A stretch of 31,789 nucleotides of DNA from an uncultured Veillonella sp. (GCA_902478055.1 CABSJL010000016.1:1-31789), one strand, 5' to 3'; positions 14,728-24,322 are shown, counted from the stretch's first letter. Translations and numbers: made by a program. Notes: generated by a model not told the origin, from the letters alone.

Positions 14728-17472
14728 TTATTGTTCATCATTGGAGTCTGAGAAATATCGTGCCTTTGCTTGTTCAGGACTCATTAAAATTTCTCGAGCC
14801 TTACTGCCCATGCTAGGGCCAACGATTTTAAGATCTTCCATCGTATCTACAAGGCGAGCCGCGCGAGTGTAACCTATGCGGAATCGACGTTGCAACATAG
14901 ATACAGAAGCTTGACCAGATTCCATTACAAGATTAACAGCACGCTCTAATAATTCATCGCGGTAAATATCATTTTCTTCAGATGATTCTTTCTCTGTTTC
15001 CTTTTCAGCCTCTTGCGTAACAGTATCATCATATTCTGGTTCTCGTTGAGCTTTTACAAATTCCACAAGATGTTCCACTTCATCATCAGAGATGAATGCA
15101 CCTTGTACACGAATTGGTTTATTCGCCCCGATTGGAGCAAACAGCATATCACCTTTACCAAGTAATTTTTCTGCCCCTGCCATATCGAGGATGGTACGGG
15201 AGTCAATTTGAGAACCTACGGCAAAGGAAATACGGCTTGGTACATTAGCCTTAATAGAACCAGTAATAACGTTAACAGATGGACGTTGTGTAGCAAGTAC
15301 CATATGAATACCCGCAGCACGCGCCATTTGTGCTAAGCGGCTAATAGATTCTTCAATATCATCAGGAGCTGTCATCATAAGGTCAGCTAACTCATCGATG
15401 ATTAATACAATCAACGGCATAGCCGCTTTAGGATGCGCTTCGTTATAGCTCTTAATATCGCGTTTACCAGACGCTGCAAAGGCTTTATAACGGGCCTCCA
15501 TTTCACGAACGGCCCAGCGCAATACAGCAGCTGCTTTTTTCATGTCTGTTACAACTGGCGCCATCAAATGAGGAATGCCGTTATAAATAGACAATTCAAC
15601 CATCTTAGGGTCGATTAATAATAACTTGACCTCTTCTGGTTTACGACTAAATAGAATACTGGAAATCAATGTGTTAACACATACAGACTTACCAGAACCC
15701 GTAGTACCTGCTACGAGCAAGTGAGGCATCTTCGCAAGGTCAGTAATAACAGGTTTACCTGCAATATCCTTACCAAGACCAACTGGAATGCCACCACGAG
15801 CATCCTTGAAGTCACTGCAATCAAGAACATCGCGCAAATGTACAGCCTCTGTTGTCTTATTAGGAACCTCAATACCAATAGCGGATTTACCAGGAATTGG
15901 CGCCTCCATACGAATATGTTGAGCCGCTAAATTAAGGGCAATATCATCTGTTAAATTAACGATTCGGCTAACCTTCACACCTGGTGCAGGTTCAATTTCA
16001 TAACGTGTAACAGTTGGGCCTTGCGTTGCATTAACGACCTTAGCAGTAATGCCAAAGTTACTCAATACATTTTCAAGCATCATTGCATTTTGTGCTACTT
16101 CTTCACCATTGCTTTGACTCCCCTTCCCTTTCGCCAAAATATCAAGGCTTGGGAAATGGTAAGGTCTATCATAGGTACGGTGAATTTGACCCTCTTTAGA
16201 CACTGCCACTTGTGCTGTATCTTCTGTAGTACTAATGGTAGACGGTACTTGCAAGCTCATGCCATTCATACCTGCACCAGCACTTACAGAACTTGCAGCA
16301 GCACCTGTTCCAGGTACAGCAGAAGCTATAGCAGCGTGATTAGTTTCCAACGGACCAATCGTTGTATTTTGATATGTGAACTCCGGCTGTTCCACATGAG
16401 TATTGTCTACTGATTCAGAATCATCTGTATACCCTTCATCTGGAGTATATGTATAATCCTCATCTGGAACATATACATAATCATCACCTGTAGATCTACT
16501 AGCATCAGAGAATTGATCGAAATCATCTGCATCATAAGACTTAGCATCACCAGAAGCTTCAGAAATATTCGCCAATTGTTCCGCTGCTCGATTGCGGGCC
16601 TCTATCTCGGCTAATTCTTTCCAAGATGTAGGAGCCTTTGGTGTTTCCACAGTTGTCACTGTGTCTACCATAGGTTCATTCTCTACAAGTGTACTAGTTT
16701 CAAAATTATCTCTATCAGCAGTTATACCGCGTTTTTCCAATGCATCTAGCGCTTGATCGGCAGCATCAGCAAAGCGTGTATCCTTTTCCCTGTTATACGC
16801 TTTACGTTGCTCTGCTGCTTCTTTACGTTGTTCGTTCCAGTCTTCAAAGACTTCTTTAGCTACAGCCACCTTTTCAGCAGCCACTTCTTTAGCTACATCT
16901 AATCCTACTTGAGTTTTATCCGCCGCTTTTTGCAAGCCACTGCGCAAGGATAAACGGGTAATTAGAATACCAAAGGCAAGTAATAAGAACACATCTAAAA
17001 TGATAGCCCCTAGTTCACCTAATAATGTGCGAAGGAATGTAGCGATGGCGCCACCTACAACACCACCTTGATTAGCCAATTGCGTTGTTATAAGTTCCTG
17101 CCCCTCAGGAACGCGCCACAATGGAACGAGAGCTAGCAAAAATAGGAAGAACAAGGTCATTACAACGCCTCGTTTAGTAATGGAAATAAATGTTCCCTTA
17201 TATAATAATCGCCAGCCTACCCAGAAAACGCCAAGACATGGAATAATACCGCCTAGGCCAAAGCCATAACGGAATATACCTGTTAAAATCTGTCCTACAA
17301 GACCGAGTTCAAAGCCAAAGAACCCGAGCAAGGAAATAACTGCAAAGGCAATTACAATTAAACCTTTAACTTCGCTACGCAAGGAAAACCCTTGAGATTT
17401 AGTTTGTTGTTTTGTACTTGTTCGCTTTCGTCGTGTATTGCGTTTTTTGGTGGAAGTTTTTTCTTCTGCCAT
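14728..17472 (-). CDS. ftsK: FtsK/SpoIIIE family DNA translocase
   Basis: Septal DNA pump that clears and segregates chromosomes at division. From the ATG at 17472 the protein has 914 residues: a basic N-terminus, four predicted membrane helices (within about 37-175), a long variable linker (about 180-440), the alpha/beta motor with Walker A GTTGSGKS (589-596) and Walker B VLIIDELADL (689-698), and the C-terminal gamma winged helix (about 838-900) that reads polar DNA signals. The linker contains two side-by-side acidic-aromatic units, YVPDED and YTPDEG (334-348), and an Ala/Ser/Gly-rich part. A TTG at 17484 would add four residues but sits one base from AGGGG; the ATG is 13 bases away, so I prefer the ATG. 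It follows rarA by 81 bases. Confidence 0.95.
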   Translation of the reverse strand: MAEEKTSTKKRNTRRKRTSTKQQTKSQGFSLRSEVKGLIVIAFAVISLLGFFGFELGLVGQILTGIFRYGFGLGGIIPCLGVFWVGWRLLYKGTFISITKRGVVMTLFFLFLLALVPLWRVPEGQELITTQLANQGGVVGGAIATFLRTLLGELGAIILDVFLLLAFGILITRLSLRSGLQKAADKTQVGLDVAKEVAAEKVAVAKEVFEDWNEQRKEAAEQRKAYNREKDTRFADAADQALDALEKRGITADRDNFETSTLVENEPMVDTVTTVETPKAPTSWKELAEIEARNRAAEQLANISEASGDAKSYDADDFDQFSDASRSTGDDYVYVPDEDYTYTPDEGYTDDSESVDNTHVEQPEFTYQNTTIGPLETNHAAIASAVPGTGAAASSVSAGAGMNGMSLQVPSTISTTEDTAQVAVSKEGQIHRTYDRPYHFPSLDILAKGKGSQSNGEEVAQNAMMLENVLSNFGITAKVVNATQGPTVTRYEIEPAPGVKVSRIVNLTDDIALNLAAQHIRMEAPIPGKSAIGIEVPNKTTEAVHLRDVLDCSDFKDARGGIPVGLGKDIAGKPVITDLAKMPHLLVAGTTGSGKSVCVNTLISSILFSRKPEEVKLLLIDPKMVELSIYNGIPHLMAPVVTDMKKAAAVLRWAVREMEARYKAFAASGKRDIKSYNEAHPKAAMPLIVLIIDELADLMMTAPDDIEESISRLAQMARAAGIHMVLATQRPSVNVITGSIKANVPSRISFAVGSQIDSRTILDMAGAEKLLGKGDMLFAPIGANKPIRVQGAFISDDEVEHLVEFVKAQREPEYDDTVTQEAEKETEKESSEENDIYRDELLERAVNLVMESGQASVSMLQRRFRIGYTRAARLVDTMEDLKIVGPSMGSKAREILMSPEQAKARYFSDSNDEQ

Positions 17473-17553
17473 AAATCTATACAAACCCCTTACTATATAA
17501 CACTACTGTAAATTAACTTATCATTATATTATAGCATATATCGAAGTATTTAG

Positions 17554-18855
17554 TTAGCTTTTACGCCGTTCCTCCCAGTCACGAAGTAACTGTTCTTCTT
17601 TCCCTCGCTTAATACCATTGTAGTATGTAGCATCTACAAGAGGTGTTGGTAAATATTGTTGTTTTACATAGCCATTTGGATAGTTATGAACATACTTATA
17701 GGTGTTCCCATGGCCTAGTTTGCTAGCACCACTATAATGACTATCTTTTAAATGATCTGGCACCTGGCCACAATCCTTGTGGCGCACATCAGCAATAGCT
17801 GCATCAATCGCCATATAAGCAGAATTACTCTTTGGTGCTAACGCCACATAACATGCAGCCTCGGACAATATGATACGCGCCTCTGGGAAACCTACCATAT
17901 GGGCCGCTTGGGCGGCAGCGTTTGCCAAAATCAACGCTTGTGGATCTGCAAGACCAACATCTTCAGCAGCACAAATTACGATACGACGAGCGATAAAGTT
18001 AGGATCTTCGCCAGCTTCAATCATACGTGCCAAGTAGTGCATCGTCGCTTGCACATCAGAACCACGCATACTTTTAATAAACGCAGAAATCGTATCGTAG
18101 TGACTATCGCCTTTTTTGTCGTATGTATAAATACGGCGGCCTACGACCTTTTCAAGGACCTCTATAGTAATAGTCCCTTCATCGGGTACCATAGCTGCCG
18201 CCTGCTCTAAAATATTTAAAGCCATACGCCCATCACCATTGACGAAAATACCTACATCTTCAAGAACCTCATCTGTCACCTGTAGATGACGTTTACCAAG
18301 GCCCACCTCTTCATCTGTAATAGCACGGCGCAAAATTTGGCCTATAGCCTTTGGTGTAAGCGCTTCTAGGGTAATTAATCTCAGACGAGATAAAAGAGGT
18401 CTATTTACCTCAAAAAATGGATTTTCTGTGGTAGCGCCAATGAGGATGATTGTGCCATCCTCTACACAAGGTAATAACACATCTTGTTGGCTTTTATTAA
18501 AGCGGTGAATTTCATCGAGGAATAAAATGGTTCGTTGTTGTAAAGATCGCACCCGCTTACGAGCATCCTCTATGATATTACGCAGCTCACCTATGCCCGC
18601 ATTAGTAGCATTTAAATTTACAAAATGACTATTGCTAACCTTAGCAATAATACCTGCTAGTGTAGTTTTACCCGTTCCACAGGGTCCATAAAAAAGCATG
18701 GATGGAATTGTATCCTTTTCAACCATGGCACGCAAGAAAGTCCCCTTCCCTACCGCTTTTTCTTGACCATATAAATGGTCTAATGTGGTAGGACGCATAC
18801 GCACCGGTAACGGTTCATACGTATTGGTGGGCGTCATATCAAATAAACTATCCAT
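17554..18855 (-). CDS. rarA: Replication-associated recombination protein RarA (MgsA)
   Basis: AAA+ ATPase related to clamp-loader subunits, acting at stalled replication forks. The 433-residue protein has the N-terminal RPTTLDHLYGQE (21-32), Walker A GPCGTGKT (57-64), Walker B FLDEIHRFNKSQQD with an ARTEN-type sensor GATTENPFFEV, and the C-terminal MgsA oligomerisation domain ending in YLP and a basic tail. GAGGTGATAGA places a good Shine-Dalgarno before the ATG. It is the first gene after the 6S RNA and heads the long run down to recX; the order aspS - 6S RNA - rarA is also seen in Bacillus. Confidence 0.95.
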   Translation of the reverse strand: MDSLFDMTPTNTYEPLPVRMRPTTLDHLYGQEKAVGKGTFLRAMVEKDTIPSMLFYGPCGTGKTTLAGIIAKVSNSHFVNLNATNAGIGELRNIIEDARKRVRSLQQRTILFLDEIHRFNKSQQDVLLPCVEDGTIILIGATTENPFFEVNRPLLSRLRLITLEALTPKAIGQILRRAITDEEVGLGKRHLQVTDEVLEDVGIFVNGDGRMALNILEQAAAMVPDEGTITIEVLEKVVGRRIYTYDKKGDSHYDTISAFIKSMRGSDVQATMHYLARMIEAGEDPNFIARRIVICAAEDVGLADPQALILANAAAQAAHMVGFPEARIILSEAACYVALAPKSNSAYMAIDAAIADVRHKDCGQVPDHLKDSHYSGASKLGHGNTYKYVHNYPNGYVKQQYLPTPLVDATYYNGIKRGKEEQLLRDWEERRKS

Positions 18856-19031
18856 TCTATCACCTCAATCCATAACATCTTATCTATTAACTCTAAAGTT
18901 CTATTAATCGTACAGTCCAGCAAATTGCATTCATTAAGAATAGAATTTATATATCAATAGCCCCTAATAACGATATTGACTGGTCTTTTCTATATATAGT
19001 ATATGACATTACATGCCATTTTTACACGCAA
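18856..19031. other. Intergenic region between rarA and 6S RNA, no gene seen
   Basis: About 175 AT-rich bases upstream of rarA. A promoter for the rarA operon should be here, but I see no pair of -35 and -10 elements on the minus strand that I would trust. A TTGACT on the plus strand (near 18977) has no well-spaced -10 and no reading frame behind it. Confidence 0.5.
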
Positions 19032-19209
19032 AAAAGCCCCACCATGCCGTAATGTACCGCGTTTTGATCCTGCTTAGGGCAGGTGGGTGTCCTCCTCATC
19101 CTTCAGTTGTCCCGTAAGGGCGTAACGTTCAGACGAGAGTTCGGACTCCCGAAGTAAATGTGTTGGCTCAAAACTGCGATATCACACGCACATGGCAGGG
19201 ATATCTTAT
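19032..19209 (-). ncRNA. ssrS: 6S RNA
   Basis: An RNA of about 178 nt that would mimic an open promoter and bind housekeeping RNA polymerase. The 5' segment CCCTGCCATG (19200-19191) pairs over ten positions (with G-U pairs) with the 3' segment CATGGTGGGG (about 19047-19038), closing a long, interrupted hairpin. A central bubble contains TTTTGAGCCAACAC on one side, close to the UGAGCC of Escherichia coli 6S RNA, and CCTGC/GCAGG on the other, the small hairpin typical of this bubble. GAGTCCGAACTC and CCCTTACGGG form the terminal part. A run of six T follows the closing stem. The position between aspS and rarA matches bsrA of Bacillus subtilis. Exact ends are estimated from the promoter and the T-run. 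Confidence 0.85.
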
Positions 19210-19215
19210 ACATAA

Positions 19216-19244
19216 ATAGTATCAGAAAGATTCGTAATTAACAA
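19216..19244 (-). promoter_or_regulatory. 6S RNA promoter
   Basis: On the minus strand TTGTTA (19244-19239) and TACTAT (19221-19216) are exactly 17 bases apart. The predicted start, near 19209, falls just before the 6S closing stem. It lies in the 75 bases after aspS, where no terminator hairpin is visible, so read-through from aspS may also contribute. Confidence 0.7.
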
Positions 19245-19284
19245 GTCTTGACATTTCAAATTTAATCAATTCTTGCCTATGTTT

Positions 19285-21102
19285 TTACACCAAAGATTGC
19301 TCTTCTTCTTCCTCGATATCTGGTTTAATATGCAACTCTTTTAATTGCTTAGGTTCTACTTCAGATGGAGCTTGGCTCATTACATCAGAAGCAGATTGAG
19401 TTTTAGGGAATGCGATTACGTCGCGGATAGATTGACGTTTTGCCATCAACATAACAAGACGATCAAGGCCGAATGCACAACCAGCATGAGGAGGTGCACC
19501 GTATTGGAATGCATCAAGCATGAAGCCGAATTTAGATTTAGCTTCTTCTTCAGATAAACCAATAGCTTTGAATACTTTTTCTTGTACATCGGATTGGTAA
19601 ATACGCAAGGAACCGCCACCGATTTCAACACCGTTCAATACCATATCGTAAGCAATCGCTTTTACGCTGCCAGGATCAGATTCCAATTTATCAAGATCTT
19701 CATGACGAGGCATTGTGAACGGATGGTGCATTGCAACATAACGTTTTTCATCTTCGTTATATTCGAACATAGGGAAATCAGTTACCCATGTGAATGCTAA
19801 TTTATCTTGGTCAATCATGTTCATGCGGCGTGCCATTTCAAGGCGCAATTCACCTAATGCACGTGCCACAGTGGCAGGTTTATCAGCAATCATCAATACA
19901 AGGTCGCCACCTTTAGCGCCCATTTTTTCACCGATATTGCGGATTGTATCTTCACCTAAGAACTTCATGATTTGAGACTTGATGGAACCATCTTCATTGA
20001 AGCAAGCCCATGCAAGGCCTTTTGCACCGTAACGGTTTACATATTCAACAAGGTCATCAAGTTCACGACGTGGAATACCAGCATCGCCAGGTACAACGAT
20101 ACCTTTAACTACACCACCATTGTCGATTACAGAGCGGAATACTTTGAATTCTGTATCTTTTACAAGATCAGTTACATCAGTAAACGCCATATCAAAACGA
20201 AGATCCGGCTTATCAGAGCCGTATTTATCCATTGCTTCGTCCCATGTAATACGAGGCATAGGCAAAGAAATTTCTTTACCTAATGCAGTTTTAAATACAT
20301 GAGCAATCATCTCTTCAAGCAATGCATAAATATCTTCTTCATCAACGAAGGACATTTCTAAGTCGAGCTGAGTGAACTCAGGTTGACGGTCTGCGCGCAA
20401 ATCTTCATCGCGGAAGCAACGAACGATTTGGAAATATTTTTCATAACCAGCAACCATCAAGATTTGTTTGAAAATTTGTGGAGATTGTGGCAACGCATAG
20501 AATGTACCAGCATTTACACGGGACGGCACTAGATAGTCACGAGCGCCTTCTGGTGTAGATTTAGTAAGCATTGGCGTTTCAATTTCCAAGAAATCGCGGC
20601 TATCGAAGAAGTCGCGCATTGCTTTCGTTACTTTGTGACGCAAAATCAAGTTGCGTTGCATTTCTGGACGACGCAAGTCAAGGTAACGATATTTCAAACG
20701 AATATTTTCATCTACATCGATATCATCTTGGATATAGAATGGAGGAGTTTTAGCGGAGTTTAATACGCGCAACTCTTCACAGTACATTTCGTATGCACCT
20801 GTAGGAAGGTTTGGATTAATAGCTGCTTCATCACGTTTTGTAATTTTACCACGTACGCAAAGTACATATTCATTACGAACATCTTCTGCTTTGTGGAAAG
20901 ATTCTACGTTATGGTCTGGAGACGCTACTACTTGTACTACGCCAGAACGATCGCGTAAATCCAAGAAAATCAAACCACCGTGGTCACGACGGCGTTCTAC
21001 CCAACCACATAATACGACCTCTTTACCTACCTCTTGTTCAGAGATGGTGCCACAACCGTGCGTACGGTGTAAGCCTTGCATTGTTTCCATTCTAATTGTC
21101 AT
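19285..21102 (-). CDS. aspS: Aspartate-tRNA ligase
   Basis: Class II synthetase that charges tRNA-Asp. The 605-residue bacterial-type protein has the N-terminal OB-fold anticodon domain (about 1-115; WVERRRDHGGLIFLDLRDRSG split over the barrel), motif 2 FRDEDLRADRQPEFTQLD, a GAD insert domain in the middle, and motif 3 GLDRLVMLM near the C-terminus, which ends in an acidic tail. The ATG overlaps the hisS stop as ATGA. AAAGG lies immediately before this ATG and 12 bases before an in-frame ATG at 21090, so the start could be four residues further in. It is the last gene of the recJ-to-aspS run. Confidence 0.96.
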   Translation of the reverse strand: MTIRMETMQGLHRTHGCGTISEQEVGKEVVLCGWVERRRDHGGLIFLDLRDRSGVVQVVASPDHNVESFHKAEDVRNEYVLCVRGKITKRDEAAINPNLPTGAYEMYCEELRVLNSAKTPPFYIQDDIDVDENIRLKYRYLDLRRPEMQRNLILRHKVTKAMRDFFDSRDFLEIETPMLTKSTPEGARDYLVPSRVNAGTFYALPQSPQIFKQILMVAGYEKYFQIVRCFRDEDLRADRQPEFTQLDLEMSFVDEEDIYALLEEMIAHVFKTALGKEISLPMPRITWDEAMDKYGSDKPDLRFDMAFTDVTDLVKDTEFKVFRSVIDNGGVVKGIVVPGDAGIPRRELDDLVEYVNRYGAKGLAWACFNEDGSIKSQIMKFLGEDTIRNIGEKMGAKGGDLVLMIADKPATVARALGELRLEMARRMNMIDQDKLAFTWVTDFPMFEYNEDEKRYVAMHHPFTMPRHEDLDKLESDPGSVKAIAYDMVLNGVEIGGGSLRIYQSDVQEKVFKAIGLSEEEAKSKFGFMLDAFQYGAPPHAGCAFGLDRLVMLMAKRQSIRDVIAFPKTQSASDVMSQAPSEVEPKQLKELHIKPDIEEEEEQSLV

Positions 21103-22370
21103 CCTTTCACCAAAGAAGTTATACGTTCAGAAACTGTATCAAGTGGTACAGTTTCTTGTTCACTAGTTTCCATGAATCGGATTATGGCTTCCCCACGAGC
21201 CAATTCATCATCACCCAATATGATAACATATTTTGCATTAATTTTGTTAGCATATTTTAATTGTGCCTTCATACTCTTGCCCTGTCCGTCCATTTCAACG
21301 GTTATATATGCATCATGTAATGCTTGGCAAATTTTGAAAGCCTCTACCTTAGCCGCATCACCAAGAGCCACTACAAATGCAGATGGTTCAACAGTTGGTT
21401 CAGGCAACAAGTTTTGTTTTTCAAGAGCTAATAGCAAACGCTCCATGCCCATGGCAAAGCCAATGGCTGGCGTATGAGGACCATCAAGTTCCTCTACAAG
21501 GCCATCGTAACGACCACCACCTGCAACGGCACTTTGCGCGCCTAATGGAGTGTATTGTACTTCGAATGCTGTCTTTGTGTAATAATCAAGACCACGTACA
21601 AGGCGAGGATTTAATGTATATTGCACATTTGCAGCCGTTAAATATGTCTTCAATTCTTCAAAGTGATCATGACACTCTTCACATAAATGTTCGTGAATTT
21701 CAGGAGCACCTACGGACAAGGCTTTACATGTTTCATTTTTGCAATCCAAGATACGCAACGGATTTTTATATAAACGTTCTTGGCAATCACTGCATAATTG
21801 TTCTTTTTTAGGTTCAAAAAATTCAATTAATTTTTCACGATATACAGGGCGGCATGTTGGACAACCTACAGAGTTCACCTCTACATTGAGGTCTTTAAGG
21901 CCAAAGTCTTTCAACAATTGTACAACCATGCAGATAACTTCACTATCTACAACTGGAGATTGAGAGCCTAGTACCTCTGCACCAAATTGATGGAATTGAC
22001 GGTAACGACCTGCTTGTGGTTTATCATGACGGAACATAGGTCCCATGTAATACCATTTTGTAAGGCCTTCTTTACCATATACTTTATTTTCTAAGTATGC
22101 ACGTACAGCAGATGCGGTATTTTCAGGACGCAATGTGAAGCTAGAGCCACCGTCATCGCCCGTAGTAAATGTATACATTTCCTTTTGTACTACATCTGTC
22201 GTTTCACCGATACCGCGCAAGAATAATTTAGTATCTTCAAAGGCAGGTGTGCGAATTTCATTGAACCCGTATACTTTACAAATTTCACGCATACGTTGTT
22301 CAATATAGTGCCAATTTATCATTTGCTCTGGCAAAAAGTCTTGTGTACCTCTTGGTTTTCTAATAGCCAT
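21099..22370 (-). CDS. hisS: Histidine-tRNA ligase
   Basis: Class II synthetase that charges tRNA-His. The 423-residue protein starts MAIRKPRGTQDFLP, the family's N-terminal signature, and shows motif 2 (MGPMFRHDKPQAGRYRQFHQ), the histidine-specific LVRGLDYYTKTAFEV, and a C-terminal anticodon domain. It also carries the CX2C pairs (CPTC, CSDC) of the insertion domain. A longer frame opens with TTG at 22385, but GGGAGG (22383-22378) lies between, seven bases before the ATG at 22370, which is therefore the start. The stop of hemZ and this start share one base (TAATG), and hisS overlaps aspS by four bases. Confidence 0.97.
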   Translation of the reverse strand: MAIRKPRGTQDFLPEQMINWHYIEQRMREICKVYGFNEIRTPAFEDTKLFLRGIGETTDVVQKEMYTFTTGDDGGSSFTLRPENTASAVRAYLENKVYGKEGLTKWYYMGPMFRHDKPQAGRYRQFHQFGAEVLGSQSPVVDSEVICMVVQLLKDFGLKDLNVEVNSVGCPTCRPVYREKLIEFFEPKKEQLCSDCQERLYKNPLRILDCKNETCKALSVGAPEIHEHLCEECHDHFEELKTYLTAANVQYTLNPRLVRGLDYYTKTAFEVQYTPLGAQSAVAGGGRYDGLVEELDGPHTPAIGFAMGMERLLLALEKQNLLPEPTVEPSAFVVALGDAAKVEAFKICQALHDAYITVEMDGQGKSMKAQLKYANKINAKYVIILGDDELARGEAIIRFMETSEQETVPLDTVSERITSLVKG

Positions 22371-23797
22371 TACACAACCTCCCAAAATTTCTCACAAATT
22401 CTATGTCGTTTCTCTAATAGTGCATCTATTGTTGCGTGGTAAACATCAACATCCTTTGGCATGTGCTGTTTCAATTGACGATATTCAGGGGCGCGCATCC
22501 ACTTAGATGAGCTGCCGGGCCCCATGGATAGAATACTTTGTCGCTCTTCCATGATCTGAATATTATATTCGCACGCTTTACCGGGCAAGGTATAGCCAAT
22601 ATTCTCTAACTGCCCTCTCATGTATTGTTGGCGATATAGATAATATGGCACATAGCCAGCTGCCTCAAGACGCTCTTTACCATATTGTACCATTTCTGCT
22701 ACGAGATGTTCCTCAGGAATATCATCTTGCATATTTAAATCATACAATGGGCTACCACGTTTTAATGCTAACGTATGAATTGTAACATTTTCCGGCAAAT
22801 TTTGACATACGTAATCCATATTCTCTACCATGTTTTGCATCGTTTGATGCGGTAAGCCGGCAATAAAATCCATATTTACAGCAAATGGTGTATTAACTTT
22901 TACATATTGTAATAGTTCGTCAATATCTTGCGCACTATGCCCACGCCCTATACGACGCAAAATATCATCTTGCATCGTTTGTGGATTAATACTGATACGA
23001 TTTACACCAAAATCGAGCATAGATCGTATCTTTCGAGGATTAACAGAATCCGGACGCCCCGCTTCTACAGTAAACTCATGTCCTTCTGGCACTAGTATAG
23101 ATAACTGTTTTAGGACTTGGTGAAAGTCCTCATCCCCTAATACCGTCGGAGTACCGCCACCCATATAGAGAGTATCTACCGTTAAGCCATATGAAGTAAC
23201 TATAGATTTCATATCCGAAATGTCGTGGCATAAAGCTGTTAAGAATTGACTTTTATCAGTGTAATCCTGATAAAGACCATAAGGAAACGAGCAGTACACA
23301 CAACGAGTATCACAGAAAGGAATACCACAATAGAGACTTACCTTTTTATCGTCTATATCAGCTAAAAATGGACGTTGATACTCACCGATGGCCCCCAATG
23401 TTGTAAGCTTTTCCATAGACACAGAAAACTCGTCCCTAATGTGACGAGTTGCTGCGTGGACAGAGCCATATGTATCTATATATTTATGTAATAGCTTTGT
23501 AGGGCGCACACCGACCATAGTCCCCCATGGAGCATCGGCTGGCAAGCCTTGATATTCACGCAAATAGCGCAATAAGGCTTGGCCAATTTGACGACGACCC
23601 ATAGATGAAATATCACCGTCAAAAGTTTTTACGGTCTCACCAATGGTTACAGTCAAACGATATAAACCGTCTACCTCTATCGCTTCTAGAAGAACGTCTG
23701 GATTAACCTTATCAGAGAATAAACCAGCAGCACCACAGTTATGGGCTACTACGGAGCCAAGTGGTAATGGCCCCGTATATAGATATCCATTAAGCAT
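22370..23797 (-). CDS. hemZ: HemZ-like oxygen-independent coproporphyrinogen III dehydrogenase
   Basis: Radical SAM protein of the HemN/HemZ/HemW superfamily, 475 residues. After an N-terminal extension (about 1-150) typical of HemZ comes the cluster motif C162-X3-C166-X2-C169 followed by S-F171 (where HemN itself has a fourth cysteine), then MGGGTPT and a HemN C-terminal domain. HemZ proteins are assigned to anaerobic conversion of coproporphyrinogen III to protoporphyrinogen IX, but members of the superfamily also act as haem chaperones, so the reaction is not certain here. The start overlaps the end of the Fur-family gene by eight bases and has no Shine-Dalgarno, suggesting coupled translation. 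hisS follows with a one-base overlap. Confidence 0.88.
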   Translation of the reverse strand: MLNGYLYTGPLPLGSVVAHNCGAAGLFSDKVNPDVLLEAIEVDGLYRLTVTIGETVKTFDGDISSMGRRQIGQALLRYLREYQGLPADAPWGTMVGVRPTKLLHKYIDTYGSVHAATRHIRDEFSVSMEKLTTLGAIGEYQRPFLADIDDKKVSLYCGIPFCDTRCVYCSFPYGLYQDYTDKSQFLTALCHDISDMKSIVTSYGLTVDTLYMGGGTPTVLGDEDFHQVLKQLSILVPEGHEFTVEAGRPDSVNPRKIRSMLDFGVNRISINPQTMQDDILRRIGRGHSAQDIDELLQYVKVNTPFAVNMDFIAGLPHQTMQNMVENMDYVCQNLPENVTIHTLALKRGSPLYDLNMQDDIPEEHLVAEMVQYGKERLEAAGYVPYYLYRQQYMRGQLENIGYTLPGKACEYNIQIMEERQSILSMGPGSSSKWMRAPEYRQLKQHMPKDVDVYHATIDALLEKRHRICEKFWEVV

Positions 23798-24281
23798 GGT
23801 GATGAGCCATACGTTCTAATTTTTCAAGTTCTGCTTCAGTCATATGATTTTGACAATCGCTGCAGTAACCATATACTTTCAATTGATGGTCAATAGTGCG
23901 GAAGTTCAATTTCTTAGCGATGATAGACTCTAATGTTTCAAGCATATCGTCTTCGAACTCGGATACTTTACCACATTTTACACAAATCAAATGATGATGG
24001 AAATGAGCGAACTCTTCATCATTTAATTCGTAACGGTTACGACCATCGCCGAAATCAAGACGTTTTAACAAATCAAGTTCAGTGAATAGATCAAGTGTTC
24101 TGTAAATAGTAGCTAAGCCGATATCAGGAGCTACTTCTTTTACAAGTACATATACGTCTTCAGCACTCAAATGATTTTCATCAGCATCGATGAAGGCTTG
24201 TAAAATTGTTTGACGTTGTGTAGTCAATTTGTATTTTTTGTCTTTAATGCGTTCTTTTAATTTTTCTAATGTTGTGTTCAT
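23790..24281 (-). CDS. Fur family transcriptional regulator
   Basis: Metal-dependent repressor of the Fur/PerR/Zur family, 163 residues. The N-terminal winged helix (about 1-85) includes ATIYRTLDLF, the recognition-helix signature. The C-terminal dimerisation domain has the His-rich H93-F-H-H-H97 and the structural zinc pairs C100-X2-C103 and C140-X2-C143. The DLLEDVE-like segment (EFEDDMLETLES) and HHHLICVKCG resemble iron-responsive Fur, but sequence alone does not separate Fur from PerR. AGGGG precedes the ATG by nine bases. It lies 41 bases after the MBL gene and overlaps hemZ, so a regulator and a porphyrin enzyme are translationally tied. Confidence 0.92.
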   Translation of the reverse strand: MNTTLEKLKERIKDKKYKLTTQRQTILQAFIDADENHLSAEDVYVLVKEVAPDIGLATIYRTLDLFTELDLLKRLDFGDGRNRYELNDEEFAHFHHHLICVKCGKVSEFEDDMLETLESIIAKKLNFRTIDHQLKVYGYCSDCQNHMTEAELEKLERMAHHHA

Positions 24282-24322
24282 GATAACTATCCCCTTTACT
24301 TCTTACAAAAGTTTTATAAAAC

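Noticed and set aside
19021..19210. 6S RNA on the plus strand, since the hairpin looks similar when read in reverse
   Set aside because: The plus strand has no T-run after the closing stem and no promoter before it; the minus strand has both, plus the TGAGCC element.
24282..24291. GATA-AC-TATC as an autoregulatory operator directly before the Fur-family gene
   Set aside because: The arms are only four bases and overlap the ribosome-binding region; too short to separate from chance.
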